Part shown: positions 35,625-44,396 of the stretch, one piece after another
How the letters are laid out: each line of letters starts with the position of its first letter
Position numbering within the stretch: position 1 is the stretch's first letter
Source of the DNA: JAEUOS01 sp046160545
Lineage (GTDB): Bacteria > Pseudomonadota > Gammaproteobacteria > Burkholderiales > JAEUOS01
Direction: 5' to 3'
Assembly: GCA_046160545.1 (NCBI GenBank)
Contig: JBJXGS010000184.1
Location: 36,435 to 100,434 of the forward strand
DNA length: 64,000 nucleotides
Translations under genes and position numbers: made by a program
The notes under the pieces: generated by a model
What the model saw: the letters and a program-made list of their open reading frames with translations, nothing else
Databases searched by the model: none
What the model was told of the DNA's origin: nothing

Positions 35625-36403
35625 GCGGGCCCATCGAAGTCACCATCGCAGGGCGCGTCGCCACGGTCCTGCTTGCCACACCGGGCAAGCTCAACGCGCT
35701 CTCGGTCGCGTCCTGGGACGCGCTGCGCGAGGCTTTTTTGCGCCTGGCCGGTGATACGCGTCCGCGCGCGATCGTCGTGCGCGGTGCCGGTGGCAACTTC
35801 GCCGCAGGGGCCGATATCTCGGAGTTCTCCACGGTCCGATCCGACGTTGCCCAGGGCACGCATTATCACGAGCACACCGTCAAGGGTGCACTCGACGCGA
35901 TTGCCAACTGCCCGATCCCCACGGTGGCGTTGATCGAAGGCGCCTGCGTGGGCGGCGGACTGGAAATCGCCTGCTCGTGCGACCTGCGCGTGGCGGCCGA
36001 GTCCAGCCGCTTCGGTGTGCCGATCAATCGCCTGGGCTTCCCGCTGGCGCATGGCGAGTTGACCGCGCTCCTGGCGCTGGCCGGTCGCGCCGTGGCGCTG
36101 GAGATCCTGCTCGAGGGGCGCGTCTTCGGCGCGCGTGAGGCCTACGACAAGGGGCTTTTGACGCGCGTGGTGCCCGACGATCAGGTCGAGGCCGAGGCCT
36201 ACGCGACGGCCGGTCGCATGGCATCGGGCAGTCCCGCCGCCGCGGCCGCCAACAAGCGCTGGATTGCCCGCCTCACCGCGAATGCGGTACCGCTTTCCGA
36301 ATCAGAGCGTCGCGAGCATTTCCAGTTTTTCGACAGCGCCGACTACAAGGCGGGGGTGCGCGCCTTCCTCGCCAAGACCACGCCCGAATTCCCAGACAGG
36401 TAG
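35621..36403 (+). CDS. Enoyl-CoA hydratase/isomerase (crotonase) family protein
   Basis: 260 residues from a TTG at 35621 that overlaps the Bug stop (TTGA). The oxyanion loop GGNFAAGADISEF and EGACVGGGLEIACSCDLRV are clear. In the usual hydratase the second catalytic Glu sits in the motif PEILLGxxPGAGG; here the stretch reads PINRLGFPLAHGE, so that Glu is missing. An isomerase, decarboxylase or hydrolase reaction is therefore at least as likely as hydration. Part of the malonyl-CoA decarboxylase operon. Confidence 0.88.
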   Translation: MSGPIEVTIAGRVATVLLATPGKLNALSVASWDALREAFLRLAGDTRPRAIVVRGAGGNFAAGADISEFSTVRSDVAQGTHYHEHTVKGALDAIANCPIPTVALIEGACVGGGLEIACSCDLRVAAESSRFGVPINRLGFPLAHGELTALLALAGRAVALEILLEGRVFGAREAYDKGLLTRVVPDDQVEAEAYATAGRMASGSPAAAAANKRWIARLTANAVPLSESERREHFQFFDSADYKAGVRAFLAKTTPEFPDR

Positions 36404-36409
36404 ATACCC

Positions 36410-37627
36410 ATGCCCGGCCCGCTCTCGCACATCCGCGTCCTTGACCTCTCCCGCGTGCTCGCCGGGCCCTGGGCCGGACAGAACATGGCCGACCTGGGTG
36501 CGGAAGTCATCAAGGTCGAGCGCCCTGGCAAGGGCGACGACTCGCGCGCCTTCGGCCCGCCATGGCTGACCGGTGCCGATGGTCAGCCGACCAGTGAGGC
36601 CTCGTATTACCTGGCCGCCAATCGCGGCAAGAAGTCGGTCACCGCCAATCTTTCGCACGCTGACGGACAGGCTCTGGTCCGCGAACTGGCCAAGACCTGT
36701 GACGTCGTGATCGAGAACTACAAGTTTGGCGACCTGGCGCGCTACGGCCTGGGGTACGAGGACCTGAAGGCTGTCAATCCCGGGATCATCTATTGCTCGG
36801 TGACCGGGTTCGGCCAGACCGGTCCGTGGCGCGAGCGCCCCGGGTACGACTTCATGGTGCAGGGTCTGACCGGGCTCATGAGCGTCACCGGCGAGCGCGA
36901 CGATGTTGCCGGATCCGGCCCGATGCGCGTGGGCATTCCGATCATCGACATCCTGACCGGCATGTACGCCTCGGTTGCGATCTGCGCAGCGCTGGCGCAT
37001 CGCGAGAAGACCGGCGTCGGCCAGCACCTCGATCTGGCCCTGCTCGATACCGGCCTCGCATTCCTGTCCATCCAGGGCATGACCTACCTGACCACGGGCG
37101 TCGCCCCGGGACGCATCGGCAACACACACCCGACCATCGTCCCTTACCAGGTGTTCCCGACCAAGGACGGCAGCGTCATCCTGGCATGCGGCAACGACAA
37201 CCTCTTCGGCCGGTTCTGCAAGGCGGCTGGCTGCGAGCATCTGGTCAGTGATGCGCGCTTTGCCAAGAACGCCGGGCGGGTCGAGAACCGCGCCGTGCTG
37301 GAACCCCTGCTCAACGCCGTCTTCGCCGCGCGCACGACCAAGGAATGGGTTGCGATCCTCGAGGAGGCCGGTGTGCCGAACGGCCCGATCAACAGCATCG
37401 CGGAAGCGTTTGCGGAAGAACAGGCCGTCGCGCGTGGTGCGCGCTTCGATCTCAAGCATCCGTTCGGTACGACGCCAATGATCGCAAGCCCGATGAAGTT
37501 CTCTGCGACGCCGGTCAGGCAGGACACGCCGCCGCCAACCCTGGGGCAGCACACCGAGGAAGTACTTGGATCCCTGGGCCTTACCCAGGAAAAGATCGCG
37601 CAGCTGCGCAAGGCAGGCGCGATCTAG
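36410..37627 (+). CDS. CaiB/BaiF family class III CoA-transferase
   Basis: 405 residues with the family's interlocked-ring fold: RVLDLSRVLAGPWAGQNMADLGAEVIKVERPGKGDDSR start (shortened here to the recognisable RVLAGPW and GAEVIKVERP), then SVTGFGQTGPW, and the catalytic Asp in LDLALLDTGLAF. It would move CoA from a donor thioester to a carboxylic acid. With malonyl-CoA decarboxylase next door, an oxalate/malonate/succinate-like acid is a reasonable acceptor, unproven. It ends a four-gene operon. Confidence 0.9.
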   Translation: MPGPLSHIRVLDLSRVLAGPWAGQNMADLGAEVIKVERPGKGDDSRAFGPPWLTGADGQPTSEASYYLAANRGKKSVTANLSHADGQALVRELAKTCDVVIENYKFGDLARYGLGYEDLKAVNPGIIYCSVTGFGQTGPWRERPGYDFMVQGLTGLMSVTGERDDVAGSGPMRVGIPIIDILTGMYASVAICAALAHREKTGVGQHLDLALLDTGLAFLSIQGMTYLTTGVAPGRIGNTHPTIVPYQVFPTKDGSVILACGNDNLFGRFCKAAGCEHLVSDARFAKNAGRVENRAVLEPLLNAVFAARTTKEWVAILEEAGVPNGPINSIAEAFAEEQAVARGARFDLKHPFGTTPMIASPMKFSATPVRQDTPPPTLGQHTEEVLGSLGLTQEKIAQLRKAGAI

Positions 37628-37655
37628 CTTGCCACTTCCCTGCGAGCGCGGCGCG

Positions 37656-38732
37656 GTGACGCTCCTGCAACTGCGTCGTTTCGCCATCGCGCGCAGCCTT
37701 TTCGCGCCGACGACCTTGAAGCGCGCGATCGACAGGCTGGGCTTCGTGCAGGCCGATCCCATCCGCGCGCCGGCGCGTGCGCAGGATCTGACCCTGCGGC
37801 ACCGGGTCAAGGGCTACCGGGCAGGCGACCTGGAGAGGCGCTATCCGGCGCTGGGCATCGAGGAGGATTTTTTTGTCAACTACGGCTTTTTGCCGCGGCC
37901 CGTCCACGCACTCATGCATCCGCGCCGCGCGCGCCTGGCGTGGAGTCCGGCGCGACGCCGCCAGGCCGAGGCCGTGCATGCCTATGTGCGCGAACACGGC
38001 GTGGTGCATCCGCGCCGGGTCGATGCGCACTTCGCGCCCGGACGGGTGATTGGCGGATTCGGCGGCGCCTCCTCGGCGACCACGCGCCTCCTGGACGACA
38101 TGCACTACCGCGGCATGTTGCGCGTGGCGCGGCGCGAAGCCGGCATCCGCCTCTACGAGATGCGCGAAGCCCATGAGCCTGCCGTCGATGCGACGATCGC
38201 ACTGGATCGACTCATCGACGTAATCGTCGCCAAGTACGCGCCGCTTCCAGGCGCCTCGCTTGTACAACTGGTGCGCTACCTGGCCGGCGGGACGCCGCAG
38301 TGGCGAGGTCGCCTGAAGCAGGGTGTGGAGCGCGCCCGCACGCGCCTTTGCAGCGCTGCCAGCGAGGGTGTCGACTGGTACTGGCCTGCCGGCGAAGTGG
38401 TGCCGCAGTGTGAGCCCGAAGAGCGAGTCCGACTACTGGCGCCGTTCGATCCTGTCGTGTGGGACCGGCGCCGATTCGGGATTTTCTGGGGCTGGACCTA
38501 TCGCTTCGAAGCCTACACGCCGGCGGCGAAGCGCCGGCTCGGCTACTACGCGCTGCCGCTCCTGTGGTGTGACGAGATCGTCGGCTGGGGTAACCTCAGT
38601 GTCGTCGACGAAGAGTTGCACGCGAATTTCGGCTACGTATCCGGAAAGGCGCCGCGCGGGCCGGCGTTCCGGCGCGCGTTGGATGAGGAATTGCAGAACA
38701 TGCGCGCATTCCTGGGCTTGGACCTGACATGA
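37656..38732 (+). CDS. YcaQ/AlkX-like winged-helix DNA glycosylase
   Basis: 358 residues from GTG 37656 (a TTG at 37629 is possible). It belongs to the HTH_42 (DUF1006) family of interstrand-crosslink glycosylases. The catalytic QxD of YcaQ is visible in RLGFVQADPI (QAD), distinct from the QxQ of AlkZ. Three winged-helix regions follow, with YEMREAHEP, RLLAPFDPVVWDRRR and WGNLSVVDEELHANFGY as landmarks. It likely unhooks alkylated or crosslinked bases. The start of the DinB-DUF1653 gene overlaps its stop. Confidence 0.85.
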   Translation: MTLLQLRRFAIARSLFAPTTLKRAIDRLGFVQADPIRAPARAQDLTLRHRVKGYRAGDLERRYPALGIEEDFFVNYGFLPRPVHALMHPRRARLAWSPARRRQAEAVHAYVREHGVVHPRRVDAHFAPGRVIGGFGGASSATTRLLDDMHYRGMLRVARREAGIRLYEMREAHEPAVDATIALDRLIDVIVAKYAPLPGASLVQLVRYLAGGTPQWRGRLKQGVERARTRLCSAASEGVDWYWPAGEVVPQCEPEERVRLLAPFDPVVWDRRRFGIFWGWTYRFEAYTPAAKRRLGYYALPLLWCDEIVGWGNLSVVDEELHANFGYVSGKAPRGPAFRRALDEELQNMRAFLGLDLT

Positions 38733-39526
38733 AGAACGAATTGCGTGAGTTGCGCATGCTGATGCGCTATAGCGCATGGGCCAACGGTCGCATGTTCGAT
38801 GCGCTGGCGGCGCTACCGGCCGGCGAGGCCGAGCGTGCGCGCGCCACCGGATTCGGCAACATGCTGCACACCCTCAACCACTGTCTGGTGGTCGACCAGA
38901 TCTGGCAGGCGCACCTGGAAGGGCGGCCGCATGGATTCGAGGCGCGCAACACCAGCAGCCACCCGCCGCTGGAAGCACTGCGCGAGGCGCAGTCGCGCCT
39001 TGACGACTGGTACGTTCGCTACGCCGACGGCATGGTTGAAAGCATTGCCGAGGAGATCCTGCGCTTCGAGTTTGTCGGCGGGGGGGAGGGGGCAATGCGG
39101 CGCACCGACATGCTACTGCATGTGGTCAATCACAAGACCTACCATCGTGGCGTGGTCGCCGACATGATCTACCAGGTGCCGGCACGGCCACCGGTCATGG
39201 ATTTGCCGGTGTTCCTGCGCGATGTGGTGCAACCGGGCAGCGCATCGCAGCCGCAAGTAATTATCGATGAGGCTAAACCGGCACCCGCTACCTTGCCAAC
39301 CATCGCATTTGGTCGCTATCGTCACTACAAAGGGGGCGAGTACGAGGTTCTCGGCGTGACACGGCACAGCGAGACTGGCGAGGCACTGGTACTGTATCGC
39401 CCGCTGTATGTCGACTCCGGCCTATGGGTGCGACCCTATGCCATGTTTGTCGAAAATGTCGTTGTGAATGGTCGGCGGCAGCCGCGTTTCGCAGCGCTGG
39501 AAAATCCGGACCGTACAGGCGACTGA
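38729..39526 (+). CDS. DinB-like protein fused to a DUF1653 domain
   Basis: 265 residues. Residues 1-167 are a DinB-fold four-helix metal protein; candidate metal His are H47 or H51 (MLHTLNHCLVVDQIW), H135 and H139 (HVVNHKTYHRGVVA). A proline/alanine linker (about 168-190) leads to a DUF1653 domain (192-254: FGRYRHYKGGEYEVLGV, LYVDSGLWVRPYAMF). Both halves are usually separate genes. Its ATG overlaps the YcaQ-like gene stop (ATGA). A G7 then G5 run at 39080-39092 lies in the coding sequence. Function unknown, possibly thiol-dependent stress chemistry. Confidence 0.85.
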   Translation: MKNELRELRMLMRYSAWANGRMFDALAALPAGEAERARATGFGNMLHTLNHCLVVDQIWQAHLEGRPHGFEARNTSSHPPLEALREAQSRLDDWYVRYADGMVESIAEEILRFEFVGGGEGAMRRTDMLLHVVNHKTYHRGVVADMIYQVPARPPVMDLPVFLRDVVQPGSASQPQVIIDEAKPAPATLPTIAFGRYRHYKGGEYEVLGVTRHSETGEALVLYRPLYVDSGLWVRPYAMFVENVVVNGRRQPRFAALENPDRTGD

Positions 39527-39549
39527 TTCCCGCGGTGGGAAGCGCACAC

Positions 39550-40665
39550 ATGACGATCGCGGCAGGCAAAGAATCGCGGGTGCGTCATTCCAACGAAATG
39601 CGCCGACGCCTTTTATTGCGCGCAGGATGCGCTGCCCTGCTTGGGGGGCCGTTCATGGCGTGCGCGCAGCAGTCGCGCTTGCCGCTGGCCGACATGCACA
39701 GCCACTTCGGCCTGATTACGCGACGATTGGCAGAGTCAGGGTTGGCCGAGGACATGCGTGCCCAACGCGTTGCGCTGCTCGCCTGGACGCTGGTAGCGGA
39801 CGCACGCTGGATTCGCGGCACGCCTTTCGGCATCGAGCAATTTCGGGAACCCCAGCCTGGCGAGCTGGAGCGCTACTTTCATGCCAGGCTGGATCTCATG
39901 CGCAATTACATTGCTACGCACAAGCTCAAGACTGTGCTCACGATTGCCGATGTCGATGCGTGCCTGGCGGGAGCAGCGGGTGTCGTACTTGCTGCCGAGG
40001 GTGCCGATTTTCTCGAAGGGCGCATCAACAACCTCGACGCAGCCTTCGACAAGGGCTTGCGGCACTTGCAGCTTGTGTATTACATCCGAACGCCGGTCGG
40101 TGATTTCCAGACGGTCGCACCGGTGCACAATGGCTTGAGCGAAATGGGACGGCGGCTCGTTGAGGTATGCAATACACGTGGCGTGCTGGTGGACCTGGCG
40201 CACTGCACAGGGCCGGCGGTTGACCACGCGCTGGAAGTGGCAAAGCGCCCACCGGTGTGGTCGCATGGGTGGGTGGAGGGGGAGGGCGGCGACTGGCGCG
40301 ACCCCTATGGCTTCCTGCGACGGCGCTTATCCGTAACCCATGCCCGCAAGATCGCGGCGCGTGGCGGCGTGGTCGGGCTGTGGGCCTTGGGACTGTCGCG
40401 TCCCGGGCGCTTATGGCCGGTCGGACCTGCCGACTCACGCGCCTATGCGCGCGAGATCGTCAAACTGATCGGCATGATCGGCGCCGAGCACGTGGCTTTC
40501 GGCACCGATATCGAGGGCGTGGGGCCGAACTGGGCGGTCAACCACTATGGCCACCTGCGCGATGTCGTCGATCATCTGCAGGAATTCAAGGTCGCCGCCT
40601 CCGACATCGAGCGCGTGGCCTTTAGAAACTATGCGCGCGTGCTCAAGGCGGCGCTGCCGGACTGA
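39550..40665 (+). CDS. Membrane dipeptidase (peptidase M19) family protein
   Basis: 371 residues from ATG 39550 (or 356 from ATG 39598). RRRLLLRAGCAALLGGPFMACAQ is an Arg-led signal peptide with a weak lipobox (FMAC). M19 blocks are LAAEGADFLEG (bridging Glu), VLVDLAHCT and PPVWSHGWVE (zinc His), and FGTDIEGVG. The first zinc motif, normally HxD, reads DMHSHFG here, so Asp is replaced by His. It may be a metal dipeptidase or an amidohydrolase-like relative. Convergent with ltaE with no bases between stop codons. Confidence 0.8.
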   Translation: MTIAAGKESRVRHSNEMRRRLLLRAGCAALLGGPFMACAQQSRLPLADMHSHFGLITRRLAESGLAEDMRAQRVALLAWTLVADARWIRGTPFGIEQFREPQPGELERYFHARLDLMRNYIATHKLKTVLTIADVDACLAGAAGVVLAAEGADFLEGRINNLDAAFDKGLRHLQLVYYIRTPVGDFQTVAPVHNGLSEMGRRLVEVCNTRGVLVDLAHCTGPAVDHALEVAKRPPVWSHGWVEGEGGDWRDPYGFLRRRLSVTHARKIAARGGVVGLWALGLSRPGRLWPVGPADSRAYAREIVKLIGMIGAEHVAFGTDIEGVGPNWAVNHYGHLRDVVDHLQEFKVAASDIERVAFRNYARVLKAALPD

Positions 40666-41706
40666 TTACGTCTTGCCGTCGAGGATCTCGACTAACGCCG
40701 CCGCAGCTCGGTCGCAATCGCTGGCTGATGCGTCCAGGTGAGTCACCAGGCGCATCTTGGTGGGTCCCAGCGCATTGATGAGGACGCCGCGCGCCTTGGC
40801 GCCTTGCACCAGGCCTGGCGCATCGACCCTGGCACGGTCGAGTTCGAAGACGACAATGTTGGTCTCCACGCGCTCGAGCGCGATCTTGACGCCCGGACAA
40901 CCGGAGAGGCGTTCGGCGATGCGGCGCGCGTTGGCGTGGTCCTCTGGCAGGCGCGCCAGATGGTGGGTCAAGGCGTAGTCGCAGGCGGCTGCGAACATGC
41001 CCACCTGGCGCATTGCGCCGCCCAGCATGCGCCGCTGCCGGATCGCCCGGTTGATGAGATCGCGCGAGCCAGCCAGCACAGAACCTGCCGGTGCACCTAG
41101 CCCCTTGGAGAACGCCACCATGACCAGATCGAAGGGCGCGCAGGCTGCGGCGTGCGACTGGCCGGTCACCGCGCAGGCATTCCACAGCCGCGCGCCATCC
41201 AGGTAAGTGGAAAGGCGCAACTCGCGTGCGGTCGCACAGATGGCTTCGACTTCGGCGGGCGGGAAGACGCGACCGCCGTGGCGGTTGTGGGTGTTCTCGA
41301 TCTGCACCATGGTGGTGGGCGGCAGCGGCAGCACCGGTGAGTCCTGCGGCTTGGCCATGCGCTTGACGTCTGCGGCGGTGAAAAGTCCCTCGCCAGGAAT
41401 TTCGGTGCACTGCACGCCGGCGTTGGCCGCCGAGCCGCCGGTCTCGTGCCAGGCCGAGTGGGCTTCGCTGGCGATGAGCACATCGTCGCCGGGGCGCGTC
41501 AGCACGCGCAAAGCCACTTGGTTGGCCATGGTGCCGGAGGGAAGCCACAGCGACGCCTCCTTGCCCAGCAGCGCGGCGACGCGCTCCTCGAGTGCGTTCA
41601 AGCTGGGGTCGTCGCCATATTGCATGTCGCCGACCGGCGCGGCAGCCATGGCCGCGCGCATCGCGGGTGTCGGGCGGGTGACGGTGTCGGAGCGCAGATC
41701 GATCAT
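40666..41706 (-). CDS. ltaE: Low-specificity L-threonine aldolase
   Basis: PLP enzyme that cleaves threonine and other beta-hydroxy amino acids to glycine and an aldehyde. 346 residues. IDLRSDTVTRPT start, GDMQYGDDPS, PSGTMANQVAL, EAHSAWHETGG, and the PLP Lys in VAFSKGLGAPAGSVLAG. HRHGGRVFP and YLDGARLWNA complete the pattern. It lies back-to-back with the second gamma-glutamyltransferase across a 95-base divergent region. Confidence 0.94.
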   Translation of the reverse strand: MIDLRSDTVTRPTPAMRAAMAAAPVGDMQYGDDPSLNALEERVAALLGKEASLWLPSGTMANQVALRVLTRPGDDVLIASEAHSAWHETGGSAANAGVQCTEIPGEGLFTAADVKRMAKPQDSPVLPLPPTTMVQIENTHNRHGGRVFPPAEVEAICATARELRLSTYLDGARLWNACAVTGQSHAAACAPFDLVMVAFSKGLGAPAGSVLAGSRDLINRAIRQRRMLGGAMRQVGMFAAACDYALTHHLARLPEDHANARRIAERLSGCPGVKIALERVETNIVVFELDRARVDAPGLVQGAKARGVLINALGPTKMRLVTHLDASASDCDRAAAALVEILDGKT

Positions 41707-41801
41707 GAGCGCATGCTAGGGCAAAGAGCCGGCGGCGACAAGCAAGCGCAGCCTGCCGGCGCGAGATAATCCAAGGGCAGAAAGTCAATCAAGGGAATTT
41801 C

Positions 41802-43397
41802 ATGGCCGACAATTTCAGCCGCAACCAGGTGGTATCCAAGCCGGCGGTGCACTCGTCCCGCGGCATCGTCGTAGCCCAGCATCGCCATGCCGCCGAGGTT
41901 GGCGCGCAGGTGCTCGCCGCAGGCGGCGATTGCGTCGACGCCGTCGTCGCCACCTCGTTCGCGCTGGGTGCGGTCGAGCCGTGGATGAGCGGAGTCGGCG
42001 GCGGCGGGGCCATGGTCCTGTATCGCGCGGCGACCGACACGGTCGAAGTGATCGACTTCGGCATGCGCTCGCCGTCCGGAATGGACGCGCGTGACTACCC
42101 CTTGAGTGGTGCCGGAGCATCCGCGGACCTGTTCCCATGGCCGCGGGTGGTGGACGATCGCAACGTGCACGGTGCGGGGTCGATCGCCGTGCCCGGAACG
42201 GTCGCCGGCATGGCCATGGCGCACGCGCGCCATGCCAGAATGCCGTGGCGCGAACTGGTTGCCCCGGCTGCGGCGCTGGCGCGCCGGGGCCTCATCGTCG
42301 ACTGGTTCGCTACCGACATGATTGCGTCAGGGGCGCCCGACCTGCGCCGCTACCCGGCAAGTGCGGACACCTACCTTGTGGACGGCCTGCCGCCTACCGC
42401 TGCCTGGGGCGTCAGGACCGAAGTGCGCATGCCGCAAGAGCGCCTGGCCGCGACGCTTGGGGAACTGGCCACCGCCGGCGCACAGTCCTTCTACCGAGGG
42501 GACCTGGCTCGCAGCATCGCCGCCGACGTGCGCGCCGGCGGCGGATATCTGGCCGAGGCGGACCTGGCGGGCTACGCGGCGATGCCGCGGTCTGCGCTCA
42601 TGATTCCCTACCGGGGCGGCAGGGTCTACGCCACTCCTGAACTGACCGCAGGGCCGACTCTTGCGGGAGTGCTGCGCGCCCTGGAGGCATGGCAGCCGCG
42701 CGGCCCCGCGCCGGACGCGGCGGCCTATGCTGCCTTCGCGCGCGCGATCCAGTCCGGCTACCGCACGCGCCTGGCCGACATGGGCGACGCCGACGGCCGG
42801 CGCGCGATCGGCGCGGAGCACCTGGCACCTGGCTGCACCTCGCATTTCTCGGTGGTGGACCGGCACGGCAACATGGCGGCGGTGACGCAGACCCTGCTCT
42901 CGATCTTCGGCTCGCGCTACGTGCTGCCGTCCTCGGGCATCCTCATGAACAACGGCATCCTGTGGTTCGATACCGAGCCGGGCAAGACCAATTCTCTGGC
43001 CGGCGGCAAGCGCTGCCTGACAAATTACACGCCGGTCATCGCCGCCGACGCGCGCGGCGCGCGCATCGCGCTCGGGGCCTCCGGCGGCAGGCGCATCCTG
43101 CCGGCGGTGGCGCAATTGCTGTCGTTCACGCACGACTACGAAATGGATCTGCAAACCGCCTTCCATATGCCGCGCATCGATGCCAGCGAAGGCGCGACCG
43201 TGATCGCCGACCTGCGGCTGCCCGCCGCTGTGCGCGCGGCTCTGGCGGCCGAATTCGAGACCGTGGATGCGGCCCTGCAGACCCTGCCGATGAAGTTCGC
43301 CTGCCCCTCTGCGGTGGCGCGCGACAAGAGCGGCAACAGCGGGGCGACCGAGATCTTCCTGCCCTGGGCGGAGGCAGTTGCCGAGGGAACCGCATGA
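41802..43397 (+). CDS. Gamma-glutamyltransferase-like Ntn hydrolase, not exported
   Basis: 531 residues with no signal peptide (MADNFSRNQVVSKPAVHSSR), so it is probably cytosolic. VHGAGSIAVPGTVAG and the self-cleavage/nucleophile segment APGCTSHFSVVDRHGN with Thr are present. The oxyanion segment is ALGASGGRRILPA. It lacks the exported paralogue's long leader. Members of this branch include acylase- and glutathione hydrolase-like proteins, so the substrate is open. A PLP-dependent dehydratase follows on the same strand by 22 bases. Confidence 0.88.
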   Translation: MADNFSRNQVVSKPAVHSSRGIVVAQHRHAAEVGAQVLAAGGDCVDAVVATSFALGAVEPWMSGVGGGGAMVLYRAATDTVEVIDFGMRSPSGMDARDYPLSGAGASADLFPWPRVVDDRNVHGAGSIAVPGTVAGMAMAHARHARMPWRELVAPAAALARRGLIVDWFATDMIASGAPDLRRYPASADTYLVDGLPPTAAWGVRTEVRMPQERLAATLGELATAGAQSFYRGDLARSIAADVRAGGGYLAEADLAGYAAMPRSALMIPYRGGRVYATPELTAGPTLAGVLRALEAWQPRGPAPDAAAYAAFARAIQSGYRTRLADMGDADGRRAIGAEHLAPGCTSHFSVVDRHGNMAAVTQTLLSIFGSRYVLPSSGILMNNGILWFDTEPGKTNSLAGGKRCLTNYTPVIAADARGARIALGASGGRRILPAVAQLLSFTHDYEMDLQTAFHMPRIDASEGATVIADLRLPAAVRAALAAEFETVDAALQTLPMKFACPSAVARDKSGNSGATEIFLPWAEAVAEGTA

Positions 43398-43419
43398 GCG
43401 CCGGCAACAAGGCTGCGCC

Positions 43420-44343
43420 GTGAACCCCGGTGAAATCCGCGTCGCCATGGCGCGGGTCGGTCCGCGACTGCGGCGCACGCCGGTGATCGAGCTTCCTCGT
43501 GGAGCGTTCGGGATCGACGCAACCCTGGTGCTCAAACTAGAGTGCATGCAGCACACCGGAAGCTTCAAGCCGCGCGGTGCGCTCAACCGCATGCTGGCCA
43601 ACCATTTGCCCGCAGCCGGGGTGATTGCCGCCTCCGGAGGTAATCACGGCGCCGCTGTCGCGTGGGCGGCGCGCGCGCTCGGGGTGAGCGCGGAGGTGTT
43701 CGTACCGGCGAGCGCGAGCACTGCCAAGATCGAGCGCATTCGTGCCTATGGAGCGCACACCCATGTTGGAGGTGCAGCCTACGCGGACGCCTTTGAGGCC
43801 ATGGAGAGGCGCGCCGTCGAGACGGGTGCACTGGTGGTGCACGCCTACGATCAGCCCGAGACCGTTGCCGGTCAGGGCACGCTGGCACTGGAATTCGAGG
43901 CGCAGGCGTTCGGGATCGACAGTGTGGTCATCGCCTGTGGCGGCGGCGGGCTATTGGGTGGCGTAGCCGCCTGGTTCGAGTCGCGCGTGCGCGTGGTCGC
44001 CGTCGAGCCGCGCGACTGCGCGACGCTGTTCCAGGCGCGCGCCGCCGGCGCCCCCACCGACGTGCCTGCCGGTGGAATCGCCGCCGACTCCCTGGGCGCG
44101 CGGCGTATCGGCACGCTGGCTTTTGCGATCGCGGCACGGCACGTCGCCGAATGCGTCCTGGTTGACGACGCAGCGATCCGCGCCGCCCAGCGCGCGCTGT
44201 GGGAGCAATGCCGCATCGCCGCCGAGCCGGGCGGCGCCACCGCGCTGGCCGCGCTCCTTGCCGGCGCGTGGCGTCCGGGCCCAGGCGAGCGAGTCGGGGT
44301 GCTTGTGTGCGGTGCCAACCTCGATCCGGGCTCGCTTGCCTGA
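43420..44343 (+). CDS. PLP-dependent threonine/serine dehydratase-like protein
   Basis: 307 residues from GTG 43420. The PLP Lys is in HTGSFKPRGALNRM, SGGNHGAAVAWAARALG binds the phosphate region, and CGGGGLLGGVAAW is the Gly-rich phosphate loop. It belongs to the threonine synthase/dehydratase fold type II group and lacks a C-terminal ACT regulatory domain, as in biodegradative or substrate-broad dehydratases. It may act on serine, threonine or a hydroxyamino acid. Likely co-transcribed with the upstream GGT-like gene. Confidence 0.86.
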   Translation: MNPGEIRVAMARVGPRLRRTPVIELPRGAFGIDATLVLKLECMQHTGSFKPRGALNRMLANHLPAAGVIAASGGNHGAAVAWAARALGVSAEVFVPASASTAKIERIRAYGAHTHVGGAAYADAFEAMERRAVETGALVVHAYDQPETVAGQGTLALEFEAQAFGIDSVVIACGGGGLLGGVAAWFESRVRVVAVEPRDCATLFQARAAGAPTDVPAGGIAADSLGARRIGTLAFAIAARHVAECVLVDDAAIRAAQRALWEQCRIAAEPGGATALAALLAGAWRPGPGERVGVLVCGANLDPGSLA

Positions 44344-44396
44344 AGCGTCGTAAACTTCTTTGTCAAGGCGAAGCTAACAGCAATCAGGGACGCGCG

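Noticed and set aside
42327..43601. Open frame of about 424 codons antisense to the second gamma-glutamyltransferase
   Set aside because: No recognisable motif and it overlaps a gene with clear Ntn-hydrolase residues.
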